NCBI GenBank assembly: GCA_963204745.1
Contig: CAUJHF010000053.1
Location: 62,001 to 126,000 of the forward strand
Direction of reading: 5' to 3'
DNA length: 64,000 nucleotides
DNA from: Pseudomonadota bacterium
GTDB taxonomy: Bacteria; Pseudomonadota; Gammaproteobacteria; Steroidobacterales; GCA-2729495
The notes beneath the pieces are model-generated. The model was not told where the DNA came from. It did not search any database and saw nothing but the letters and a program-made list of their open reading frames with translations. Shown piece by piece: positions 36,692-44,152 of this stretch. The position numbers and the translations under genes are program-made. Numbering within the stretch: position 1 is the first letter of the stretch; the number at the start of each line of letters is the position of its first letter.

Positions 36692-36715
36692 GGGGCGCGA
36701 CCAAAGTCGCGCCCC
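36692..36715. repeat. REP-like palindrome between AhpD-like and DUF1348 genes
   Basis: GGGGCGCGAC-caaa-GTCGCGCCCC is a perfect 10-bp stem with a 4-base loop, preceded by GTA. This resembles the short extragenic palindromes (GTAGGGGCGCGACC type) scattered in gammaproteobacterial genomes. It has no T-run. It could also serve as a transcript-end structure between the two genes. Confidence 0.5.
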
Positions 36716-36751
36716 ACCAGACAGCCAAACCAGCACCCCGAGAAGGACACC

Positions 36752-37237
36752 ATGAACCCCATAACCCAAGCTGACGACCGGCCACCACTGCCGCCATTCA
36801 CCCACGAGACCGCGGCCCGGAAGGTACGGATTGCGGAGGATGCCTGGAACTCCCGGGACCCGGAGCGCGTGTCCCTCGCCTATACGAAAGACTGCCACTG
36901 GCGGAACCGCGCGGAGTTTCCGGCAGGACGGGCCGAGATCGTTGCCTTCCTCGGGCGCAAGTGGTCCAGGGAACTGGAGTATCGCCTGATCAAGGAACTA
37001 TGGGCATTCGCCGGTAGCCGGATCGCGGTGCGCTTCGCCTACGAGTGGCACGATGATGCCGGGACCTGGTTCCGCAGCCATGGCAACGAGAACTGGGAGT
37101 TCGACGAGCGGGGGCTGATGCGCATGCGATTTGCAAGCATCAATGACCAGCCGATTCTTGAGGCCGAGCGGAAATTCCGCTGGCCGGCGGGGCCCCGGCC
37201 TGCAGATCATGCGGGCCTGTCGGACCTTGGCCTGTAG
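36752..37237 (+). CDS. DUF1348 / NTF2-like fold protein
   Basis: 161 residues. The sequence [20 protein letters not shown] and [37 protein letters not shown] are typical of DUF1348, a nuclear-transport-factor-2-like cone fold. Such proteins are often associated with redox or detoxification neighbours. Ligand or catalytic role unknown. AAGGA precedes the ATG. It lies in the LysR-AhpD-PPOX group. Confidence 0.88.
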   Translation: MNPITQADDRPPLPPFTHETAARKVRIAEDAWNSRDPERVSLAYTKDCHWRNRAEFPAGRAEIVAFLGRKWSRELEYRLIKELWAFAGSRIAVRFAYEWHDDAGTWFRSHGNENWEFDERGLMRMRFASINDQPILEAERKFRWPAGPRPADHAGLSDLGL

Positions 37238-37251
37238 CGCGGGGGCACGTC

Positions 37252-37875
37252 ATGCCACATCACTTCGCCAGGATCGCCTTCACGCCAACCGTGAGGCAGG
37301 TGCAGGAGGAACTGGGCAGCCGACCCGGCTATGCCCGGATGGAGGCCGTTCCGCATGCGATGAACGATCGATTCACCGATACGGAGGCCAGCTTCATCTC
37401 GGCCCGCAACTCGTTCTACATGGCCACCATCAGCGAGACGGGCTGGCCCTATATCCAGCATCGCGGTGGACCGTCCGGATTCGTGCGGGTGCTGGACGGA
37501 CGAACCATCGGCTTCGCGGATTTCCGCGGCAACCGTCAGTACATCAGCGTGGGAAACCTGATGACCGAAGAGCGCGTTTCGCTGTTTTTCATGGACTACC
37601 CGCACAAGACCCGCCTGAAGCTGTTCGGCCGGGCCCGGATCATCGGGCTGGATGACGTGCCTATGCTGTCCCGCCTGGAGATACCGGACTACCGGGCCCG
37701 GATAGAGCGGGGCTTCATCATTACCGTCGAGGGCTTCGACTGGAACTGCCCGCAGCACATTACCGAGCGTTTTACATTTGCGGAGATGACTGAAGTGGCA
37801 GCGCCGATGCATGTCAGGATTGCCGAACTGGAGGCGGAGTTGGCCCGGCGCCCGGCATCACCGACCACCGAGTGA
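37252..37875 (+). CDS. Pyridoxamine 5'-phosphate oxidase-like flavoprotein
   Basis: 207 residues with an FMN-binding split barrel: ISARNSFYMATISETGWPYI, QHRGGPSGFVRVLDG, FADFRGNRQYISVGNL and LFFMDYPHKTRLKLFGRARI. This belongs to the PPOX family and may be an FMN- or F420-dependent oxidoreductase. The last 25 residues form a charged helix. It follows the DUF1348 gene after 14 bases. Substrate unknown. Confidence 0.88.
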   Translation: MPHHFARIAFTPTVRQVQEELGSRPGYARMEAVPHAMNDRFTDTEASFISARNSFYMATISETGWPYIQHRGGPSGFVRVLDGRTIGFADFRGNRQYISVGNLMTEERVSLFFMDYPHKTRLKLFGRARIIGLDDVPMLSRLEIPDYRARIERGFIITVEGFDWNCPQHITERFTFAEMTEVAAPMHVRIAELEAELARRPASPTTE

Positions 37876-38036
37876 GCCCCCTGCCAGCAGGTCAACTCCA
37901 GGTGCCGGCCTCAACCAATTTCGGGGGAATTGCCATCCACTAGAAGTACTCATCGACCTGGATCGGCGTATTGACGTCCACTATTTGATGACGCTCAATG
38001 CTCAGCCTGACGCCACTTCGTCCTGGACCGGTTTTC

Positions 38037-38594
38037 ATGGCACGACTGTTTGAACAAATCGACGACAACCTGGCTGACTGGATAGGCCGGCAGCAGATGT
38101 TTTTCGTTGCCAGCGCGCCACTGGCTGTCGATGGCTGCGTGAATTGCTCGCCAAAGGGACTCGACACCCTGCGCATTCTGGGCCCGCATGAAGTCGCCTA
38201 TGTGGATCTCGGTGGCAGCGGCATCGAAACCGTGGCCCACCTCAAGGAGAACGGCCGCATCGTCGTCATGTTCTGCGCCTTCGAAGGCGGCCCGCGCATT
38301 CTCCGTCTGCATGGCCAGGGCACCGTGATCGAACGCGACCACCCGGATTTCCATACGCTGCTCGCGACCTTCCCGCCACAACCGGTCTGCCGGAACATCA
38401 TTCGCATCAAGGTGAAGCGTATTTCAGATTCCTGCGGCTGGGGCGTGCCGTTCTACGACTATCGCGGGCAACGTGACGAAATCGAGCGGGCCGTGGCAGG
38501 CAAGACGCCAGAGCAGCTGCGCGCCAAGGCGGAGAAACAGAATCGTCACAGCATCGACGGCCTCGATGGTCTGAACATCGACGCACTCAAGTAA
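38037..38594 (+). CDS. Second pyridoxamine 5'-phosphate oxidase family protein
   Basis: 185 residues, a split-barrel flavoprotein: MFFVASAPLAVDGCVNCSPKG, VAYVDLGGSGIETVAHLKEN, IVVMFCAFEGGPRILRLHGQG. It shares the fold of the gene at 37252 but is not a close copy. Start at ATG 38037 rather than 37998 is chosen because the domain begins there. A 160-bp gap separates it from the previous gene. Substrate unknown. Confidence 0.85.
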   Translation: MARLFEQIDDNLADWIGRQQMFFVASAPLAVDGCVNCSPKGLDTLRILGPHEVAYVDLGGSGIETVAHLKENGRIVVMFCAFEGGPRILRLHGQGTVIERDHPDFHTLLATFPPQPVCRNIIRIKVKRISDSCGWGVPFYDYRGQRDEIERAVAGKTPEQLRAKAEKQNRHSIDGLDGLNIDALK

Positions 38595-38610
38595 TCGGAG
38601 TCAGACCGCG

Positions 38611-39324
38611 ATTTCCCTGCCATCCAGAAAACATGGTATCGCGCGCAGCCTTTCGAAGCTGGGCCTGGCCTCACGGACCATCGCCGCTGGCTGGGTTCGC
38701 GACGGACGCATCGCCGTCAACGGTCGCGTTGTGCGTGATCCGGAATTTCCGGTACGCCCGGATCGCGATCAACTGACGCTGGACGGACAGCCGCTGGTCG
38801 CCGCCGAAAAGCGTTACCTGATGCTCAACAAACCGCGCGGACTGGTCACCACGACCACTGACGAAAAGAGCCGCGACACGGTCTATCGTTGCTTCGATGC
38901 TGCAGGACTGCCGTGGCTCGCGCCGGTAGGCCGGCTGGACAAGGCCAGCGAAGGGCTCCTGCTGTTCAGCAATGATCCGGAATGGGCTGCGCGCATAACC
39001 GATCCGGCCACCGGACCCGACAAGACCTATCACGTACAGATCAGCGCGCAGGCCGATGCGGAACTGTTGAAGCGCCTCGTCGCCGGCATCAGCAGGGAGA
39101 ACGGCCGGCTGGCGGCAAAATCTGCACGACTGATACGCAGCGGCGAGAAGAACGCCTGGCTGGAAATCGTCCTCGATGAAGGCCGCAACCGGCATATCCG
39201 CCGCCTGCTGGAAGCGCAGGACATCGGGGTGCTGCGGCTGATCCGCATCGCCATCGGGCCGCTGCAACTCGGCACGCTGGCCAAAGGCCAGTGGCGTTGG
39301 CTGGAGAAGCACGAGTACCGCTAG
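38611..39324 (+). CDS. RsuA/RluB-type pseudouridine synthase with non-canonical start
   Basis: About 237 codons if initiated at ATT (38611). The N-terminal S4 RNA-binding domain reads IARSLSKLGLASRTIAAGW and VRDGRIAVNGRVV; the catalytic domain has the aspartate in GRLDKASEGLLL and the family end GRNRHIRRLLEAQ. Function: isomerises a uridine in ribosomal RNA. No ATG, GTG or TTG exists between an in-frame stop (38572) and the GTG at 38731, and that GTG would cut away most of the S4 domain. GGAG (38597-38600) precedes the ATT by 10 bases; CTG at 38617 is another candidate. Confidence 0.85.
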   Translation: MSLPSRKHGIARSLSKLGLASRTIAAGWVRDGRIAVNGRVVRDPEFPVRPDRDQLTLDGQPLVAAEKRYLMLNKPRGLVTTTTDEKSRDTVYRCFDAAGLPWLAPVGRLDKASEGLLLFSNDPEWAARITDPATGPDKTYHVQISAQADAELLKRLVAGISRENGRLAAKSARLIRSGEKNAWLEIVLDEGRNRHIRRLLEAQDIGVLRLIRIAIGPLQLGTLAKGQWRWLEKHEYR

Positions 39325-39335
39325 AATTCACGCCC

Positions 39336-40322
39336 ATGCAGATCGGACCCTACACGCTGAGCGCCCCGGTGATCCTCGCGCCGATGGCCGGTGTCACCGA
39401 CAAGCCGTTCAGGCTCCTGTGCCGGCAACTCGGGGCAGGCCTCGCTGTGTCGGAGATGACCAGCGCCAATCCCCGCCTGCGCGGATCGCTGAAATCGCAG
39501 CAACGCATGGATTTCAGCAATGAGCCGGGACCGGTCGGCGTACAGATCGCCGGCCACGACCCGCAGCAGCTTGCCGATGCGGCGCGCTACAGCATGGATC
39601 GCGGCGCACAGATCATCGACATCAACATGGGCTGTCCGGCAAAGAAAGTCTGCAACGTGGCAGCCGGCTCTGCGCTGTTGCGTGACGAGCTGCTGATCGG
39701 GCGGATCCTCGACGCCGTGGTACGTGCAGTACCGGTCCCGGTCACGCTGAAGATCCGTACCGGCTATACGCGCGAGCAGCGCAATGCCGTGGTCGTCGCG
39801 CGCATGGCCGAATCGGCCGGCATCGCGGCCATCGCCGTACACGGCCGCACGCGTGAAGACCTGTTCAGCGGTTCAGCCGAATACGACAGCGTCGCCGCCG
39901 TGAAGGCCGCCGTCGGTATCCCGGTCATTGCCAATGGCGACATCGACACACCGGAGAAGGCGCGCCGGATATTCCAGCACACCGGCTGCGATGCCGTGAT
40001 GATCGGCCGGGCCGCACAGGGCCGGCCGTGGATCTTCCGCGAGATCGCCCACTATCTGGCCACCGGCACCGTGTTGCCGGCACCTTCACTCGCCGAGGTG
40101 TGCGACCACCTGCTCGGACACCTGGCAGCACTGCACACCTTCTATGGTGAACACATGGGTGTACGCATCGCGCGCAAGCACCTGGGCTGGTACAGCCGGG
40201 CACATCCCGGACACCTCGCCTTCCGCAACCGCGTGAACCAGACCGAAAGTGCTGACGCGCAGATCAGCGCAACGCGTGAACACTTCCGGATGCTGATCGA
40301 CGGCTCGCGCCTCGCCGCATAG
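39336..40322 (+). CDS. dusB: tRNA-dihydrouridine synthase (DusB type)
   Basis: 328 residues. FMN TIM barrel starting LSAPVILAPMAGVTDKPFR; the catalytic cysteine lies in NMGCPAKKVCN; further family motifs are VTLKIRTGY, AIAVHGRTRED and ANGDIDTPEKA. Reduces uridines in the tRNA D-loop using NADPH. Starts at ATG 39336, 12 bases after the pseudouridine synthase stop, and ends exactly where the convergent RlmN-like gene ends. Dus subtype (B versus others) is by overall similarity and is probable. Confidence 0.9.
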   Translation: MQIGPYTLSAPVILAPMAGVTDKPFRLLCRQLGAGLAVSEMTSANPRLRGSLKSQQRMDFSNEPGPVGVQIAGHDPQQLADAARYSMDRGAQIIDINMGCPAKKVCNVAAGSALLRDELLIGRILDAVVRAVPVPVTLKIRTGYTREQRNAVVVARMAESAGIAAIAVHGRTREDLFSGSAEYDSVAAVKAAVGIPVIANGDIDTPEKARRIFQHTGCDAVMIGRAAQGRPWIFREIAHYLATGTVLPAPSLAEVCDHLLGHLAALHTFYGEHMGVRIARKHLGWYSRAHPGHLAFRNRVNQTESADAQISATREHFRMLIDGSRLAA

Positions 40323-41324
40323 CTAACCGGCAACGCGCCGCGCGCGCAGCTGTCCGCAAGCCCCGGCGATATCCTGTCCGGCTGAACGCCGCAGCTTGGT
40401 CAGCACACCACGCCGGTGCAGCCAGCGCGCCATCTCCGCAGCCCGCTCCATGGCGGGACGCTGGAAATCCAGCCCCTCGACCGTATTGTAGGGAATGAAA
40501 TTGAGCACCGCGTATTTGCCCGCCAGCAGCGCCACGATGCCTTCAAGTTCGTCGTCGCCGTCATTCACGTCCTTGAGCAGCGTCCACTGGTACTGGATCG
40601 GATAGGTGGTCCTGCGCGCATAGGCCTCGCCCAGTTCAACCAGTTCCTGCGGATCGATACGTGGCGCGCGCGGCAGCAGTTCGGCGCGCAGTAGCGCCTT
40701 GGTAGTGTGCAGCGAGAGCGCCAGCGCCGGCTTGACTGCACCCTGCGGCAACCGCTCAAACACGCGTCGGTCGCCGACTGTCGAAAATACGAGTTCCTTG
40801 TGGCCGATACCGCCGTCGGTGCCAAGCAGCTCGATGGCTTCGAGCACGTTATCGAGATTGTGGGCTGGCTCACCCATGCCCATGAACACCACGCGACGCA
40901 CGCTCCGCCGGGCACGCGCCAGTGCGACCTGCGCGACGATCTCGGCGCTGCCGAGCTGGCGCAGCAGACCTTCACGCCCGGTCATGCAGAACTGGCAGCC
41001 GACCGCACAACCGACCTGGGTAGAGACGCAAACACCGGCTGGCGGCAGCAGCACGGTTTCCACTGTCTGCCCGTCAGCAAGCTGTACCAGCAATCGCTCG
41101 GAGCCATCTGCGCCAGCATGTCCGGAATGAACGCGCCCGAGTGCGTGAAGCCCGGCAGAAATAGCCGGCATAGCGGCAATCAGCTGCCTGGGAAATGCTG
41201 ACTCGGGTTTGTGCGCCCAGGTATCCGGGGCAAGACCGCGCAGCCAGGCACGCAACAGCAATGCCTCATGCCGCGGCCGGGCACCGCTGTTGCGCAAGAG
41301 TTCACGGAGGGTCTGGATACGCAT
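40323..41324 (-). CDS. RlmN/Cfr-family radical SAM RNA methyltransferase
   Basis: 333 residues. The radical-SAM cluster C-X3-C-X2-C (CAVGCQFC) is preceded by the conserved methyl-accepting Cys region (VCVSTQVGC) and the GMGEP motif; the second catalytic cysteine is in DIAGACGQL near the end. RlmN methylates A2503 of 23S rRNA (and A37 of some tRNAs). At 333 residues it is shorter than typical RlmN (about 380) with a short N-terminal domain, so it may be a paralogue with a different target. Confidence 0.88.
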   Translation of the reverse strand: MRIQTLRELLRNSGARPRHEALLLRAWLRGLAPDTWAHKPESAFPRQLIAAMPAISAGLHALGRVHSGHAGADGSERLLVQLADGQTVETVLLPPAGVCVSTQVGCAVGCQFCMTGREGLLRQLGSAEIVAQVALARARRSVRRVVFMGMGEPAHNLDNVLEAIELLGTDGGIGHKELVFSTVGDRRVFERLPQGAVKPALALSLHTTKALLRAELLPRAPRIDPQELVELGEAYARRTTYPIQYQWTLLKDVNDGDDELEGIVALLAGKYAVLNFIPYNTVEGLDFQRPAMERAAEMARWLHRRGVLTKLRRSAGQDIAGACGQLRARRVAG

Positions 41325-41355
41325 GGGAGCGGCGCGAGCCTAGCACGGGGGAGGC

Positions 41356-41388
41356 TTTAAGCAGCGCTTAAGGTTCGATGTCTACAGT
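41356..41388 (+). promoter_or_regulatory. PmrA/QseB-type operator and promoter of the SHP operon
   Basis: TTTAAG-cagcg-CTTAAG (41356-41372) exactly matches the YTTAAG-N5-YTTAAG direct repeat bound by OmpR-family response regulators of the PmrA/QseB type. TACAGT (41383-41388) follows 10 bases later as a -10, in the class II arrangement where the regulator replaces the -35. Transcription would start near 41395, leaving ~25 nt before the first ATG. Confidence 0.6.
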
Positions 41389-41420
41389 TGCCCCATACCA
41401 GCAACACGGGGCTTCAGGAC

Positions 41421-41819
41421 ATGAAACAGACGGTATTTGTCGGCGGACTGGCGGCCTTGCTGTTCGCGGCCAGCCTGGCCCGGGCCGCTGACCCGCTCGA
41501 CGCAATAACGGCTGCAGCACAGGCAGACAAATCCTTCAGCGGCTTTTCGGCTGCGCGCGGCGAGACCCTGTTTCGCACCAAGGGCAAGGACTGGAGCTGC
41601 AGCACCTGTCACACCGCAGACCCCCGCAATCCCGGGCGCCACACCGTGACCGGCAAGGCGATCCAGCCGATGGCGCCGGTCAGCAACCCGAAGCGTCTGA
41701 CCGATCCTGCCAAAGTGGAAAAGTGGTTCAAACGCAATTGCGGGGATGTTTTCGACCGCGAATGTACCGCCCGGGAGAAAGGCGATGTCATCACCTGGCT
41801 GCGATCACTTGCACGTTAA
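41421..41819 (+). CDS. SHP-type monoheme cytochrome c (DUF1924)
   Basis: 132 residues. A signal peptide (MKQTVFVGGLAALLFAASLARA) directs it to the periplasm; one heme site is CSTCHT. The downstream DHC and cytochrome b genes identify the sphaeroides heme protein (SHP) cluster, in which this protein can bind oxygen or NO at an unusual heme. Ligand chemistry cannot be read from the sequence. Start at ATG 41421. The gene follows a PmrA/QseB-type box. Confidence 0.88.
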   Translation: MKQTVFVGGLAALLFAASLARAADPLDAITAAAQADKSFSGFSAARGETLFRTKGKDWSCSTCHTADPRNPGRHTVTGKAIQPMAPVSNPKRLTDPAKVEKWFKRNCGDVFDRECTAREKGDVITWLRSLAR

Positions 41820-41835
41820 AGAGGGAGCTTTGGCA

Positions 41836-42327
41836 ATGAACACTTCAAAAGCGCACGCCGGCCTTCGCAGCATCAGCACCGCGCTGCTGTACCTGGCCGT
41901 CATCAGCACGTCGTCGGTCGTTTGGGCAGACGGCGCAACAAAACCGGCACCCACCAATCCGGTCTGGCAGGAAGAATGCGGCAGCTGTCATATCGCCTAT
42001 CCACCCCGCTTCCTGCCGGCTGAATCCTGGCAACAGCTGATGGGATCGCTGGAGGATCACTTCGGCACGGATGCCAGTATTGACGCCGGAACGGCGGCCA
42101 CCATTGAGACATTCCTGACCCGCAACGCCAAACGCAGCAAGACCGATACCATGGCAACGGATGCGCCCTTGCGCATCACCGAAGGCAGGTGGTTTCGCCG
42201 TGAGCATGACGAGATCGCAGCCGCGAAGTGGAAATCAGCTGCGATCGGAAGCGCCGCCAACTGCGGCGCCTGTCATCGCGAAGCCGACAAGGGCAGTTTT
42301 CGCGAGCGGGACATCAAGGTTCCCTGA
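41836..42327 (+). CDS. Diheme cytochrome c (DHC)
   Basis: 163 residues. Signal peptide ending around VVWADG, then heme motifs CGSCH and CGACH near both ends of the mature domain. It lies 16 bases after the SHP gene and 12 before the cytochrome b gene, the order reported for the SHP locus. It probably passes electrons between the membrane cytochrome b and SHP. SD GAGGGAG is 9-15 bases before the ATG. Confidence 0.9.
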   Translation: MNTSKAHAGLRSISTALLYLAVISTSSVVWADGATKPAPTNPVWQEECGSCHIAYPPRFLPAESWQQLMGSLEDHFGTDASIDAGTAATIETFLTRNAKRSKTDTMATDAPLRITEGRWFRREHDEIAAAKWKSAAIGSAANCGACHREADKGSFRERDIKVP

Positions 42328-42339
42328 AGGAGAATCATC

Positions 42340-42954
42340 ATGCAGACCAAAACACTGATATGGGATCTGCCCGTACGGGCTTTTCACTGGACGCTGGCCA
42401 CGAGCTTCGCCGGCGCCTGGCTGCTGGCCGACGGCGAGCGCCTGCGAAATATCCACGTGATGTTTGGCTACACCGTTCTGGGCCTCGTATTGTTCCGGCT
42501 GGTCTGGGGCTTCATCGGCACCCGCTACGCACAGTTCCGCTCCTTCATGTATCGCCCGCGCGAGATGGCAGCCTACCTGCGGGGACTGCTGCGCGGGCAA
42601 CATCCCCATTACGTCGGTCACAACCCGGCTGGCAGCTTTGCCATCTGGGCGATACTGATACTCGCCGCGCTGACCGGCCTCAGCGGTTACGCGACCTATA
42701 ACGAGTTCGGCGGCGATGCCCTTGAGGAACTGCACGAGTTATTCGCCAATACCTGGATGCTGGTCGTCGGCCTGCATGTAGGCGGGGTTATTGTTTCCAG
42801 TCTGCTCGACCGGGAAAACCTTGCCCGCGCCATGGTGACCGGATACAAACGGGCTGAACCGGCAGCGGCAATCCGCTCCGGCGTCTATGGACTGGGCTCT
42901 CTGCTACTGGTCAGCGTGCTGGGTTTCTGGGTGTGGACGCTGGTGGCTGCCTGA
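42340..42954 (+). CDS. Cytochrome b561-type membrane protein
   Basis: 204 residues with four membrane segments. Histidines in RAFHWTLATSFAGAWLL, RNIHVMFGYTVLGL and VVGLHVGGVIV are candidate heme b ligands, matching the small bacterial cytochrome b/b561 family. It completes the three-gene SHP-DHC-cytochrome b operon and would draw electrons from the quinol pool. GAAGGAGA precedes the ATG. Confidence 0.88.
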   Translation: MQTKTLIWDLPVRAFHWTLATSFAGAWLLADGERLRNIHVMFGYTVLGLVLFRLVWGFIGTRYAQFRSFMYRPREMAAYLRGLLRGQHPHYVGHNPAGSFAIWAILILAALTGLSGYATYNEFGGDALEELHELFANTWMLVVGLHVGGVIVSSLLDRENLARAMVTGYKRAEPAAAIRSGVYGLGSLLLVSVLGFWVWTLVAA

Positions 42955-42970
42955 CAGCCCTGAATGACGG

Positions 42971-43000
42971 ACACGGCTGCCCCTGACGGGGCAGCCGTGT
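42971..43000. terminator. Strong hairpin terminator after the SHP operon
   Basis: ACACGGCTGCCCC-TGAC-GGGGCAGCCGTGT is a perfect 13-bp stem with a 4-base loop, 16 bases after the cytochrome b stop and 15 before the end of the convergent beta-propeller gene. Short TT runs on the plus strand follow. It probably stops both transcripts. Confidence 0.8.
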
Positions 43001-43015
43001 TTCCGCCAGCTTCAA

Positions 43016-43954
43016 CTACGCCATATATTCAGCGATACCGGCCAGGGTACGCTGCGGTTTGGCAAGTCCCGTGTCGATCTGGCCGAGGATCTTGCCGGTC
43101 TCCAGATCCACTTTCGACATCACACCGGTGAAGATATTGGTGGTGAATACATGCCGGTCATCGCGCGAGGCCGTGATCATGGCGTAGCCGTATTCGTCGA
43201 GTTCGATGGTGCGCAGGGATTTGCCTTCCGGGCTGATGAAGTCGATAAAGCTGCCCCTGAGCAACAGCAGCGTGCCGTCCTGCCGGTATGCCACACCCGT
43301 GGTCCACTTGCGCATGTACTCGGGCCCGCCGGGATAGGTCACAAGATCGGGCAGGCACTTGCCATTGACCACATCGAAGCGGTGCACCTTCATGCCGAGA
43401 TCGGTGATATAGGCAATCGACTTGCCATCCGGATGCATCACGGTATGCGTCACGCCATGAAAGCCGGTCATCGAGGCTGCGGTTTCAGCATCGTATTCGG
43501 CAACCGGTCGCATATTCGCATCGAATTTCGCAAAGCGGCCGTAGCCAACGAAATTGGTGCCCGGCAGACGACGCATGTCACCGCCATCATAGGGCTTGTC
43601 GCCCTTCAGGTACTCCCCCAGCCAGATGCTGCCATCGGGAGCAAAACACACGTTGCCCCAGGGGCGCACGCCGAAATCGACCGGCGGCAACTGCTTGCCA
43701 TCCGGAGACACACGTACCACTGCGTATTCAAAAGGATCGAAGCCCCACAGCGTGCCGTCCGGTGCAAAACGCAGGTTGATGATCAGGTGGCTGGTACCCT
43801 CGGTGTACAGCGTGCCCTTGGGCACCATGTTGCGGTCAAACTGCAGGATACGGCCTTCGCCGGCGTGATCATCGCCCGGCACGTTCATCAAATAGGTGCA
43901 GCCCAGAAAAATATCGCCCGGCGCGAAGGGCTTCATGGTCGAGGTCTTGGTCAT
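43016..43954 (-). CDS. Beta-propeller (NHL/SMP-30-like) protein
   Basis: 312 residues. Repeated blade-like units such as INLRFAPDGTLWGFD, NVCFAPDGSIWLGEY and HTVMHPDGKSIAYITD indicate a six-bladed propeller of the NHL/SMP-30 type. There is no signal peptide and no catalytic residue can be assigned. I chose the ATG at 43954 (CGGAG upstream) over one at 44074. Converges on the SHP operon and diverges from the c-di-GMP gene. Function unknown. Confidence 0.8.
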   Translation of the reverse strand: MTKTSTMKPFAPGDIFLGCTYLMNVPGDDHAGEGRILQFDRNMVPKGTLYTEGTSHLIINLRFAPDGTLWGFDPFEYAVVRVSPDGKQLPPVDFGVRPWGNVCFAPDGSIWLGEYLKGDKPYDGGDMRRLPGTNFVGYGRFAKFDANMRPVAEYDAETAASMTGFHGVTHTVMHPDGKSIAYITDLGMKVHRFDVVNGKCLPDLVTYPGGPEYMRKWTTGVAYRQDGTLLLLRGSFIDFISPEGKSLRTIELDEYGYAMITASRDDRHVFTTNIFTGVMSKVDLETGKILGQIDTGLAKPQRTLAGIAEYMA

Positions 43955-44152
43955 TGCGAAAACTCCGCTTCTGATTGTTGTTTTGGACTGGTTCTTTATC
44001 GACAGATTTTGCCCGTTTGCCAACCATAACGGATTTCGTCTCCTTTGGGCATAGCACGCACCGATGAGACTCACGTCGCAAATATCCGGACCGGAGCCCG
44101 TTCCCGGCCCGGCGACGATAAAGCTCCCGATTCCCGAGCCGACTAGCCTTCC

